From contig NC_088776.1 in NCBI RefSeq assembly GCF_954871325.1, positions 14,074,052-14,138,051 of the forward strand: 64,000 nucleotides of DNA. The letters run 5' to 3'. The notes beneath the pieces were generated by a model. It was not told the origin of the DNA, did no database searches, and saw only the letters and a list, made by a program, of their open reading frames with translations. This document shows, in pieces, positions 36,150 to 47,632 of the stretch; position 1 is the stretch's first letter, and every line of letters begins with the position of its first letter. The position numbers and the translations under genes were made by a program. Source of the DNA: Gordionus sp. m RMFG-2023. Its lineage: Eukaryota; Nematomorpha; Gordioida; Chordodea; Parachordodidae.

Positions 36150-36450
36150 TATTATTTTTTATAAGATATTCGATTCGTATTTTACGAATACGAATAACAC
36201 AATTATTCGATTCGAAAATTCGAATAGGAAAATATATTATTCGTCGAATAATTTTTTATCTATTATTTGATCGAATTATTCGAGATTATTCGATTAAAAT
36301 AATTTATATTAATAAATATCGAAAAATAATCATATATTATTAGTAGGAATTATTTGCAATTATTCTTATTTAATAAAATTTCCTAGGAATGATGAAGAAA
36401 CATTTTATATTTCTAAATGTTGTTAATGGCTGTTTTTATTCGAATAATTC
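36150..36450. repeat. TTCGAATA-rich palindromic region
   Basis: Repeated TATTCGA/TCGAATA motifs, for example ATTCGATTCGAAAATTCGAA, as seen at the ends of some hAT MITEs. Similar motifs occur at 56940-57045 and 59180-59235. Confidence 0.5.
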
Positions 36451-36544
36451 ATAATACAAAATTAACTTCCGAAAATTGTTTTATGATGGACGAAGAAAGT
36501 ATTTATTTATATGTAATTTATAACACATATACAATTATAAATAA

Positions 36545-36575
36545 CTAGTAGCTATCCCGTCAAGAATGACGGGCG
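36545..36575 (-). mobile_element. Helitron-like 3' terminus
   Basis: The minus strand reads CCCGTCATTCTTGACGGG (7-bp-stem hairpin), then ATAGCTA, then CTAG followed by T. A short GC-rich hairpin a few bases before CTAG, with insertion before T, is the signature of a Helitron 3' end. The matching 5' TC end, which would lie to the right, was not located. Confidence 0.45.
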
Positions 36576-37399
36576 AACCAGATATTTCTCCTTTGTTTGA
36601 TGATGGAGAAATCATTTTGCAAAAACATTTGCCTAAGATCCTTTTAATTCCAATTATTTTATTCCCAATTCCTTGTGGAAAACTTACCCCCTAAAGATAT
36701 ATGAAAGTAAATAGCTCCTACCGCTTCATATTGACACTTACTAAATATGGAAAAGGTTTTGCATGGAATCCTATTCAATATACTTGATGTCACAAATATT
36801 GGGTTCTTAAAGTTAATAGGATAGCTTGCTTCCAAATAATTTTTTGAAGGGTAGTAAGGGGGAGGGGGGGGGGGGGGTTAAGCATCTAAGGAGATGTGAT
36901 ATGTGGTGGGCATCTAAGAGGGGTAGAAGATAGGTATCTACCGGGGAATGGGGGTAGGAATCTAAATCATTTACTGGGGGTGGGATAAGTTAGCAATTAC
37001 ATTTTTGTATGAAATATTGCAAAATATATTGATGTAAAAGTATATTAAATAATTGTATTATAGACCTATTCTATTATACTTAGGAAACTAAACATCGACC
37101 AAACTCTATATATTGTATACAATCACAGTCATTTATAACAGTATCTCCACAGCATATAGAAGTTTTTTTAATGATACCTTCAAATAATTATACTATAACA
37201 ATTACTATTTTTCATATAATTTCCTAATTAATATTATATTACAATTATATTAATTCCTATAAATTTGATATTCATTAATAGTATTTGTCAATCATTTAAT
37301 GTAGATAGAAACTTGATATTTAAGTAATTATAATTAAAAACTCCAGAATCTCAAAACTTTTTAAAATTGGTTTCTATACACTAATAACATTTTTAATCT

Positions 37400-39230
37400 C
37401 TTATAACTATTCTCTCGCTCCTCTCCCCACTTAAATTTTACATCTTTCTTTACTACTTTATGCACTAAAGTTGTTACTTCCTCAAACGAGTCTAATAAGC
37501 TATGATTATAATTTATTATCCCCTAAACAGGATTGTTTTACCTCCTTGATCGTAGGCGTTTTCTTCTTGTCTATGCTTTCTATACTCGAAATCTTTATTT
37601 TATGTCCTTATTCAACTTCCATTACTCCAAACACACTTCTCTTTTTGCTCGCTCTCAGCCTCCTTATTCTCTTTAAAACTTAATCTCTCATTATGTGCTT
37701 CCTTATTCAGTCCAACACTGGCACATAATTTATATTGAAAAATATCTATTAAGCGCTGAAAACTTCATTATACTAAGTCCAAAGTAACTTAAAAAACATA
37801 AATAGTCTTTTTGGAATTGTTAATGTTATAATTTGCTTATTTGAATGCTTACCTGCAATTGTAAACAAGTGTTCAAAAAAACTAATTTGGAAAAATATTT
37901 GCCCCCTTTCAATCCAGATAATACTTCTTTAATCCTGAGTAATGGGTACTTTATTTTCATTATCCAAGCAATAAGGTTATTCCAAAATCGGCATCAAGAG
38001 CCATTCTCAATTCGGTTTTATTATTGGGATAGAGTGTGTTCATTCACCATGCTGGTTTTGCCATTTTCTCCCTAACCCATTGATCTAATTCCTCACTTGC
38101 CCATCTTACATTCAATCTGAACTCATCTCACTTTTGAAGAATGATTATGCTCAAAATTATATTATGAACCTATTCCTAGCTCAAAATTTTATAAACATCT
38201 TCCCTAAAAATTTCCTTACATTTTGTCTCCTTACATCTTGTCTTATTTTTATAATTCTTCCCATTTCTCTCCCTTCAATCATTTTTTCTACAGGAGTATG
38301 ACCATAAAGATCCTCCAACTTCTTTCCTCTAATCCATTCTTATTCTATTTAGTCTGCTCCGTCTTCATCAATTTTTTTCAATTACAAGATATTTATAATT
38401 TCTTGTTTGCCTGGAGTACTTGAAATCGAGCTTACTTCTCTCTTCCTCCATTTTCATTAAGTTATTTGGATTCTTCTTCGATTCTTCCTTAAGTATCTTG
38501 TAAATTTTGATAAACTCTTCAGTGTCCATTTTAACTACCTGATTCTCCTCTACTTCATTCGTTTGGATAATAGTTTCTTGTCCTTTTTTCAGGAAAGTAT
38601 TCTCTTTCCATGAGATAAATTCTTTTTTATAAGTTTCCTCTATTACCCCCTTAATTAGCAGTTTATCTCTAATTGGGAATCAATTTAACTTATTTCCTAC
38701 TTTGACCCTATTTCCTTTTTGGAAGTTAATTTGCTTTCTAGGAAGAGGTCCTGTACAAGGAAATTTATTTCACTCATTTCCCTTTTGTAAAATGATAATC
38801 TTGCCTTTTTTATAAGCAGTAGATCTCTATTTAGAAATTCCTTAATTTCTCTCCATTATAACTCTTTCATTTTTACTTTCGGAAAATATTTCCTGCCAAT
38901 TTACTTCTGGGCCAAACAATATATCCCAACCTCATTCTATTATGTTTTTTGTCTTTTCCTTTGTCACCCATATCTCTAATCTTTGTGGCTTACCTCAAAT
39001 ATTCGCCCTTACCCAAATTCACCCTAACATTGGTATATGAGTTCAATCAAATTGGTGTACCCTCTTTCTATTTAGATATTTTTTAGCAAGCCATAGTCAG
39101 TCTTTTCATTTTAGAACACTCATCACTTTAACAATGGCCCCTATGGTTATTACTTTTTCCTCAATTGACAGTTAGTCTCGAATATTTTTCAACTTCACCA
39201 ATTCGTTGGATGTTTATATTTTTTATATAT
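37400..39230 (-). mobile_element. LTR retrotransposon fossil, Ty3/Gypsy pol remnant
   Basis: On the minus strand the stretch near 37870-37960 resembles Gypsy reverse transcriptase (YPLLRIKEVLSGLKGGKYFS), and neighbouring parts have pol-like composition. LTRs were not identified. It is an old, heavily broken fossil with many breaks. Limits are approximate. Confidence 0.55.
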
Positions 39231-39530
39231 ATTAAACTAAAATGTATCCTATAATAGTATACATATGACGATAGTGGCTTCATAACCATAACTACCTAGC
39301 CCCACCCTCACCCTCTCTCCAATTTTAATAACCATGTCCTCCCTCTTGCAAAATCTCTACTTTAAAAATTATATTATGAGATGAAAAAGAAGTAACAGAG
39401 AAAAGAAAGCAAATTTTTAAGAATATTTACATTATTTTAAAATATTTAAAAGCGACAAAATTTGTTTTATAGAGAAAATTTTCGGATGAATATCACACGA
39501 GACAAGCATATGCCATTTAGATACTATTTG

Positions 39531-39745
39531 TAGTGTAGTTAAACGTTTTGAGCCGATTTTTAAAAACGGCTATCTTAATATTTGCCAGAAAAATATTGCC
39601 TAAGCCTCAAGATTTCGACAATATATGTCTAAATCTTTGTTCCTTCTATGAGCAAAATCTCAGGCTTGGGTAATATTTTTCTGGATGAAGTATTGAGGTA
39701 GTCGTTTTTAAAAATCGGCTCAAAACGAGCCATTTAACAACACTA
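39531..39745. mobile_element. hAT MITE, TAGTGTTGTTAAACGGCTCG family
   Basis: 215 bp with inverted ends (TAGTGTAGTTAAACG on the left, the inverse of CATTTAACAACACTA on the right) and flanks ACTATTTG and ACTATTTA, a near-perfect 8-bp duplication. Relatives lie at 46.4-47.4, 51.5, 53.3 and 63.0 kb. Confidence 0.8.
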
Positions 39746-40783
39746 ACTATTTATATAAATATCTATATAATAGGGGAAATATAGAAAGGCTATTTGCAGC
39801 AATAAAAGTAATTAATTTTTCTGAGAAAATCTTTTTTGATTTATTAAGTGTTTCCTTTTTAAAAGATGGACGACAATAATAATATTATTAAAGATAAATG
39901 AATTATTTAAAGGGATTGCCTGATTACTTGTATAAATAAATCCTTGATGATTGGCAAAAAAAAACTAAGAATCTAATTAATTGATGAAACAAGATAGTGG
40001 ATGAGATAGAAAGTGGTTTTATGAGTTGTATTATATTATTAATGTCCCATAAGTGTTTTACAGCACATAATTGACAAGATATCTTTTGCCCCCAAAACAT
40101 TATCTGAATCACAATCATTTTTAGATAATTATATATACTAATAGCCATGAAATAGCATAGTAACTCTGTAGGTACATACAAACTAAAAACTTAGATTTTT
40201 CAAAGTGTAAAAGATGCCAAATCTCTTTAATTTGCATAGATTTCGCATTTTTTATTTTACAAATAAAAACTATAAAAAGGGCTATCTCTTACTGGAAAAT
40301 TTTCCGGTATTCGCCAAGATATTAGCGCTTTGAATTTATCAATGAAAATTATTAGCCTTCCTGTCGAAGCCTGCTTTAATAGATTGGAATAATCTATAAT
40401 TTGTTTTAATTTAATAACTAAAAAAATCTTACAGAATATTATATTAGAAATCCAAATTCTATAGGATGATTTCTATATTTTTGAAAACTACCTGTTTGTT
40501 TTTTTTCTGTCTTTTACTCTTTAACAAAAATATAATGGTTGCAATAGAAATATTAACCCATCGTTTTATAGAAAATATATCATAAAACCGATGAATAAAC
40601 CTTCAAAGGAACCCAGAGCGATTGACCAACGTATAAATGAGCCCGCTAGGAAAATTTCCCAGTTAGGCCACAGCCTCCCCAATCCACCCTAGTAGTTATA
40701 TAAATATCAATGAACAGTTACTTAGTTTTTAAACCGTTTTTAGCTTTAGATCAGACAATACATTTTTATAAAATTATAACTTA
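39746..40783. other. AT-rich, no gene seen
   Basis: No supported coding region. A less AT-rich patch at 40590-40710 holds no recognisable motif. Confidence 0.4.
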
Positions 40784-40972
40784 TGGAAAGGATTGCAAGA
40801 ACTCCTCATAAGATCTATGGTAAGAAAAAGAGTATTCCAATTCAAAAAATATTTTTAATTAATTTAAAGGGAAGGATTTTTAGTGTTCCTTCAATTGTCT
40901 GGCAAATTGTCAGTTCCATCCATATAATAAAAAAAAGCGATTAGAGGTCGTAGGCAAGGTGTAAAGTGAATA
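40784..40972 (+). pseudogene. possible two-exon remnant with cysteine motif
   Basis: ATG starts MERIARTPHKIYG. A GTAAGA donor and TTTAAAG acceptor would join it to GKDF, a TAG stop, then CSFNCLANCQFHPYNKKKRL. The order of TPHK-IYGK and closely spaced cysteines recalls N-terminal zinc-finger regions of some animal DNA transposons. The similarity is weak and the stop is real in this sequence, so this is only a candidate remnant. Confidence 0.25.
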
Positions 40973-42124
40973 AATTTTAATTAAATAAAATCAGAGTTTG
41001 GAAAAATCTTTCTAAGCTATGTCCAAAACCATTATAAAAAAAATTGATAACTTCAAAACTTTCGCAAATTTTAACGAAACTACATTAAACTTCCTGGAAT
41101 TATGTTTTAAGGGTGTTTATGTTCTTATATTTAAAATAGCTTATTTATTTTTATATTAACGTTTGTGAATTTAATTGTTTTTGATGTTTTGGATAAAGCC
41201 ATTATGTAAATGTTGTATTCCATATCAAATCAACTGAAGATTCAACCCGACCCTCTTCGATTTTTTTTTAAATTTGCATGATGGTAGTATATACACTAAC
41301 TAGCATATAAAATTTTAATTCTCTACTCAGCTTACTTCATGAGATATGGCCATCTTTAGAAACGCGAAAAGTTCAAAGTACACCATATTTAATTTTAAAT
41401 ATCTTAAAAAGTAATTAAGCTAAAGGTATAATTTAAACTTTATTAAATAACTCTAGAATAGCCCTTTAATATGATATAAAATTTATTATATTAAAAATAA
41501 TTTTATTACCAAAAACCGGAAATGGTTATAAAAAAAGAATTGCCTTTTTTCTTTCAAATTTTTTTAACAAATAGACATTATATATCTTAATATTTGTAAA
41601 AAATCCTAGATTGGGACCATTACTGGGCCAATAGTTATTACGCTTTAAATATAAATAGCATAGCTTAATACGAAATGAGTAATTATTTTTTTAACAAAAG
41701 TGATAATATTTATGAATAATAGTATTAAAACTGAAATCCGAACCCCATCTTAAGATTTATATTCGCCCCCCCCCCACAAAAAAAAATTTCTTCTTAAATT
41801 CGAGATTTTTAACCTGGCAATTCTATGAGTGAATTATGTAGATTATTTTCTTTGCCGGATAAAAAATTATCTTTGTGATCGTCAGAAATATATTTTCATA
41901 AAGATTATTTTCTACTTATAATTAATTATCAAATCAAATAATTATCATAAAAATCAAATTCAATTCCAACAGCAACAGCAACAGCCGTCATTTTTATTGA
42001 TTAATTTTATAAAGCCATTTTTCTAAGAAAATTAAATTATCGGTATTCATATTCCAATTTATTTTTAATAAAAAAATTATATAAAATTAATAGCTATCTT
42101 TTATTCCTTACCAAAAAAATTTAA

Positions 42125-42955
42125 ATGTCTAGAAAAGTTATTTCTATTCCAGTAAAGAGCTGTAATCCCTTTAGAATAAAATCTCATTCAGTACGTTACG
42201 ATCTAAGAAATGTTTTACAATGGATGATAGAAGTGAATTCTAGCTTAACAATTAATCAAAAAATTTGTAGCTCTTGCCGAAAAAAATTAAAAAAATATTC
42301 AACAAATCTGATCTCACCTTTTACTTCTACGATCCCGATCACATTACCTTCTATTTCTAACTTACCTTCTACCTCAACTATTAATGAAACATTTAGCTAT
42401 TCAGAACCTGATCAACCATGCAATAATCCCGACTCTTATACAGATTTTAATACTTCAATTTCAACTTTAAATGAAACTTTGCCATTTTTAGGGGAGACAC
42501 CTATTAAAAAGAAAAGGTTAAATGTAAAAAAATATCCTGTAAATAAATTTTTGAAAATTCAGGGAAAAATTAAAAAAGTTTTTAAAATAAATCTAGAGGA
42601 TCAAGCAAAAAAAGATGAAGCCGAAATCATAAATCAACTGAAAGAAAAATTTGCTACAAGTTCTCGCAATGAAAAAATACAAATTTTAACAGTTTTACCA
42701 AAATCTTGAACTCTTGATAAAATTGAAAAGGAATTTTCAACCACAAATTTTATGGCCCGGACAGCTAAACAATTAGTTGAAGAAAAGGGTGTTTTGTCAA
42801 ACCCAAATATCATAAAACCAAGTAGAATGATTCCGGATGATATTGCAAATAAAGTAATAGAATTTTATAATTCTGACGAAAACAGCAGACTTATGCCAGG
42901 TATGAATAATTTTATATCAATGAAAGTTAATGGGAAAAGGAACCAAGCCATTTGA
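42125..42955 (+). CDS. protein of the long-TIR transposon, N-terminal half (one in-frame TGA)
   Basis: An open frame of 194 codons (from MSRKVISIPVKSCNPFRIKS, with CSSCRKKLKK near residue 60, then a Ser/Thr-rich and a lysine-rich segment) ends LPKS at a TGA (42707-42709). It continues in the same frame with TLDKIEKEFSTTNFMARTAK, QLVEEKGVLS and NSDENSRLMPGMNNFISMKV to a second TGA at 42953. Proteins with a CxxC-rich N-terminus, a (K/E)x(K/R)G-LS segment and SRxMPGxxD occur widely as uncharacterised transposon proteins in animals. The first TGA falls where relatives tend to have tryptophan, which suggests a single TGG-to-TGA change. The C-terminal half (GPCDGIGG-type) is absent here. Confidence 0.55.
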
Positions 42956-43430
42956 TATTCATGTAATATAAATAATTAGCTAAATAAAGTTATAAATATT
43001 TTTACAATTATTTTCTCTCTAAAATAAAATCGCTAAACTTATATGTTAAATATGACATAATGTCTACTAGTGGGCTCACATCCCGAAACATTTATAAAAA
43101 AAATATAATCGGCCCGATCATAAAGGAATTTTCTTTTTATTTTTTTCGTAAATTACTATATATTTGGTATAATTTAGGATTTAAGCCATACTATTTATAT
43201 TTAAAGCGTAATAACTATTGGCCCAGTAATGGTCCCAATCTAAAATTTTGTACAAATATTAAGAAGTATGTCTATTTGTAAAAAAAAAATTTATTTTATA
43301 GCTATTTCCGGTTTTTGGTAATAGACTTTTTATTAATAAAATAATTTTATATCATATTAAAGGGCTATTTAATAAAATTTAAATCATGCCTTCAGCTTAA
43401 TTACTTTTTGAGATATTCAAAATTAATATA

Positions 43431-45264
43431 TGACTTATGGAAAGATATACAGAAACTATTACGTCGGGATAGACGTATATATATTGCGAGGAAAGCCTTT
43501 GACATTGATAGGGATATGAAGGAAAACAGGATTTATGACGCATATAAAAAATTAAAATATTTTTGTAAACCTAGTAGCTTTAAGAAACTTCCCGCCATTG
43601 TATTAAGGAATGGGAAAGTGATCATTGATCAAGATGAACAAATAGCTGTATGGCTTGATTATTACATGACAATCTTTGACTCAAGGAAAGCAACTCCACC
43701 AGCTAGCTTAAATATAATTTCGGTCTCACCCCCTTCTGGCTTTTCTATTGATGAGATTACTAACATAATAAAAAAATTACGCAGAAACAAAGCTCCGGGG
43801 CCTGATGACATAACGGTTGAGTATCTGAAAATTGCACCTAGGACTGTCTCTTCTTTCCTTTTGACCCTTTTTAACAAAATATGGGAATGTGGGAAAACTC
43901 CGGTGGAATGGAATGAATCATTTTTATGTAATTTCCCCAAAATTGAGAATCCACGGAATTTCACAGATTATCGTGCCGTCGCTCTGACATCATGTGTATC
44001 TAAAATATTTATGACGTTATTAAAAAATAAAATTGTGAAATTGAAGCCCCATCTTTTCCCCAAATACATTTGTGCTTATAGGCCGAATAAAAACATACTA
44101 GAACCAATATTAGCCTTGAAAATAATAATGCAGAAATGTTATAAATACAAAATATCATCCTATTATACTTTCATCGACTTTAGTAGAGCTTTCGATAATG
44201 TTAATCACGGAGCTCTTTGGGAAACGCTAGCTGAATGTGGAATAGAACCTCAAATAATTCTCATCTTAAAAAACCACTACTCTAAATTAGCAGCGTGTTT
44301 TAGAATAAACGATAAAATATCTCCCTGCTTTAGAATTAAAAAAGGAGTAAAACAGGGGTGTACTCTATCACCACTACTATTTAACATGATAATAAATAAA
44401 GTTATAAGAGAAGCACTAGGGGCAGCTGATCTTGTTGATCTAAGTTCCGATAAGTCCATATCTTTTGTTAACAGAATAATATCTTATGCTGATGACATTG
44501 TTGTAATCTCCAAGAGCATTGATGAAATCAAAAACTTATTATACTTACTAGAGACCCTAAGTCAAAGAGTTGGACTTGAAATAAATTTCAAAAAAACTGT
44601 TATTCTCCCCTCCCCAAATGCTCCACCAATGGACAATCTTACTTTTGGAGGAAAAATAATTAAGGTTGTAGATAAAATTAGATATTTGGGTATAACACTA
44701 GACAATAAAGGTAGTGGTAAAGAGGAATTGTCTATAAGAATACAAAAGGCGAAGGGAACCTTCTACAAGTATATGAAAATTTGGAAAACAAAAGAGATCT
44801 CTGTTTTTACCAGACTGAAGTTATTCAACTCGACAATTGTTCCGATTCTATTATATGGTGGGGAAATTTGGGAAGCAAATAAGACGGAAATGAGACGATT
44901 ACAATCATTTATAAATAATTGTCTACGTATAATTAATGGCATTTTCTATCCAAGAGTCATATCAAACCAAAATCTCTGGAAAAAATCTAATCATACGCCA
45001 ATTAATATCACTGTAAAAAAACACCGTATACAGTTCCTAGCTCATATAATAAGGAACTCTGACCACAATTTGGCTCATGACGCGATAGCATGGATGTACA
45101 CACATAAAGGAAAACAATACACAAAATATAAATCCTTATGGTACTATAAAACCATAAAGGATATAATGGATTTAAATATTAATATGAAACAATTCATAAA
45201 ACTTAATAAAAATAAGAGTTCCATCAAAAAACTTTTCCGCATTAAAAAAAGTTACCTCAAATGA
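43431..45264 (+). CDS. LINE reverse transcriptase (about 610 codons, uninterrupted)
   Basis: One uninterrupted frame starts within the TIR and ends TAA at 45264. RT motifs in order: RRNKAPGPDDITVEYLK (43770 on), ALTSCVSKIFMTLL, YTFIDFSRAFDNVNHGALW (44165 on), KKGVKQGCTLSPLLFNM, SYADDIVVIS (YADD near 44485-44496), LEINFKKT, RYLGITLDNKG, then the C-terminal LYGGEIWEAN and HRIQFLAHIIRN. These are the fingers-palm order of non-LTR retrotransposons. The first D (FIDFSRAFD) and YADD are intact. The N-terminal endonuclease is absent because of 5' truncation. The C-terminal block resembles RTE/R4-type elements, but clade needs a tree. The lack of stops suggests a recent insertion. Confidence 0.85.
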
Positions 45265-45694
45265 AACCGTATTTTGAAGTTCTTTGCGCATATATCATTA
45301 TCTAAAGGTTCCCAATCAACAATTATTCAACTTTTTGGAAGTATTCTATAATTTTCTTACCAAAACTTGTATTAAATTTGTAAAATTATTAAATTAAAAA
45401 TGATCCACCGCCCAGCCCACCCTTAAAGTGATTAAATTATTTTGTAGGTTTTGGGTATAGGCTTTTTCTTTGTCCCAATCCTTTTAAATTAAAGCCTATA
45501 GAGGTTTAAGCAACATTTTTCGAAATGGTGTGCCTACAAGTACGTGCGGCTTGCCCACAAACGTGTGGAGGGCTCCTCATATTTTTACTTTTATACCCGA
45601 ATTAAATTGTTCCAATTAGATGGAAATGAGGAAAACCTAGCGTAGCTCTGTTGAATCTTCAACGCTAGAGGGCAAAAGCGCTATATATCACGTA
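43431..45694 (+). mobile_element. LINE inserted in the right TIR of transposon A
   Basis: It is flanked by AATATA at 43425-43430 and 45695-45700, and splits a TIR that can be followed on both sides. It is 5'-truncated (no endonuclease). The 3' end, with CTAGAGGGCA and then ATATATCACGT, matches the 3' end of the remnant at 58.4-59.2 kb, defining the family's terminus. No poly-A tail is present. Confidence 0.85.
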
Positions 45695-45885
45695 AATATA
45701 CTGTATTTTGGAATTTTCGCGTTTCTAAAGATGGCCATATCTCATGAAGTAAGCCGATTTGAAAAGTAAAATTTTACATTTTTATTAGTTAGTGTATATA
45801 CTACCAACATACAAATTTTTAAAAAAATCGAAGGGGGTCGGGTTGAGAATCGACTTTTTTTGGTTGATTTAATATGGAATACAAC

Positions 45886-46784
45886 AAATATTTTTTTAAT
45901 TTTTAGGCATTCTCTTTCAAGATTGAAATAAAAAATTATTTGTAAAAAATAATCTGATATTTTTCAAAAGGACTAAAACAAATAATCTTTTAGAAAATGA
46001 ATAAATTTATTTTTAGTCAAACTCATAAATATTTTATTTCTTTCAGATAAACATAAAATACTAAATAAATAAATAAATTAGATAATCATAAATAAAACGT
46101 TTTTTAAAATAATATATTTTTTTAATATTATTTATTTGTCTCAGTTTTAATAAATAAAAAATTTTTTTTTTTCAAAAAACAGACATTTTCTCCCTTATAT
46201 TTTACTAGTTATTAAGCAGAATATTCTAGCGCAGTTGTGGATGTGATTGTATTATCTATTATAAATTATTCTTTTGAAAGTATAAAAGTAAGTGTAATAT
46301 TATTATAAATAATGACTTTTCTAATAAAATAATATCAATTTAAACGCGAAAAGTGGGAAATATAAATAGAAAACATATCTTTGTTCCTAAAGCCAGAAAT
46401 AAACTTTTTTTTAAAAATACCAAAAGCTGGAACATTTTATAAACAAACTAATAGAAGCCGATTTTTCCAAAGAATATTATCCAAGCCTGAAGATTTTGGT
46501 CATAGATGGCACAAAGATAACTAAATCCCATGGTTTAGGCATTATTTTTCTGATTAAAAAATTGAGTTAGCCATTTTTAAAAATCGACTCAAATCGAGCC
46601 GTTTAACAATAATACAAATCACACTGAATGTTAGTTGTACCGTATAAAAAAAATTTAGAGAAGAATTTTAATTTGTAAATAATTTTTAAGATATTGATTA
46701 ATTATTATGAGTATAGGTATTATTCTATTTTGACTTCACGTGTATATTTTAAATGATTTATCATTATATGTCATCATATAAAAT
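45886..46784. other. AT-rich; contains a decayed hAT MITE at about 46430-46612
   Basis: No gene. Near 46455-46612 GCCGATTTTT and AATCGAGCCGTTTAACAA mark an old copy of the TAGTGTTG-type MITE. Confidence 0.45.
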
Positions 46785-47632
46785 TAGGGCTGTGCCTATC
46801 CCTATATTTTTCATCGATTCGAACCGATATTACTAAAAAAATCTATCCGATATTTATATTAATTTTAATTTACCATCTATCTTAGAACCAATATTTTTAA
46901 AAAAAACCAATTAACTTTCATGAATGATTAAGTGTATTTTATTTATTTTATTCTTCAAAAATTAATCTCATTTAAAATATTTGCATGTTTATGAGGTTAA
47001 TGTAGTGATGTTAAACAACTACATTTAGCCAATTTAAAAAGGGCAAAGTCAAGATTTTCGGAAAATATTACCTAAATCTCGAAATTTATATACGTCCAAA
47101 CCTTTCTACCATCTGTGGGCAAAATCATAAGCTTGAGTAGTGTTGTTAAACGGCTCGATTTGAGCCGATTTTTAAACTGCTAACTCAATATTTTCGCCAG
47201 AAAAATATAGCCCAAGTTTCGAGATCTTGTTAATAGAGGTTCATACCTTTGTGCCATCTTTAAACAGATCTTAAGGCTTACGTTATATTTTTCTAGATAA
47301 TATTTTGAGTTGGCCGTTTGAAAAAATCGGATCAAAATGAGCCGTTTAAAAAACTAGCTCAATGTGACTTATTAGATATTTTAAATTCCTTTTCTTGTTG
47401 CAGATAATATAATAAAAAATATTGTAACATTTTTAACTATTAAACATTTAACAAATAAATTGTATTTTAGTTCCGTTCATTAATTTATTATTATGAAATT
47501 ATTTATAAAATAAAAATAAATTATATGATTATATATACTATCATAAAATAATCAAAATAAAAATATCGGCCCGATCCGATATTTAAAAACGCTAAATGTT
47601 GGTGCTGAGGTATTCAAATCGAAACAGCCCTA
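46785..47632. mobile_element. 848-bp non-autonomous hAT element
   Basis: Ends TAGGGCTGT and the inverse of ACAGCCCTA, with TATAAAAT / GATAAAAT flanks (7 of 8 identical). The subterminal parts share CCGATATTT-like motifs. Two TAGTGTTGTTAAACGG-type MITE copies (about 47000-47360) are nested inside. Confidence 0.65.

Larger units (their letters stand above)
41215..45885 (+). mobile_element. unclassified long-TIR DNA transposon, copy A, with a LINE in its right TIR
   Basis: Inverted repeats of about 450-480 bp start GTATTCCATATCAAATCAAC (left) and, inverted, GTATTCCATATTAAATCAAC (right). The left arm spans about 41215-41690. The right arm is split: about 43158-43430 and 45695-45885, with the LINE between. 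Shared inner landmarks are GGTCCCAATCTA/TAGATTGGGACC and the CATCTTTAGAAACGCG/CGCGTTTCTAAAGATG pair. The interior encodes the N-terminal half of the same protein family as copy B (52.1-56.4 kb). The superfamily name cannot be assigned from memory. Confidence 0.8.

Noticed and set aside
43662-43964. Minus-strand frame of 100 codons
   Set aside because: Shadow of the LINE reverse transcriptase on the opposite strand.
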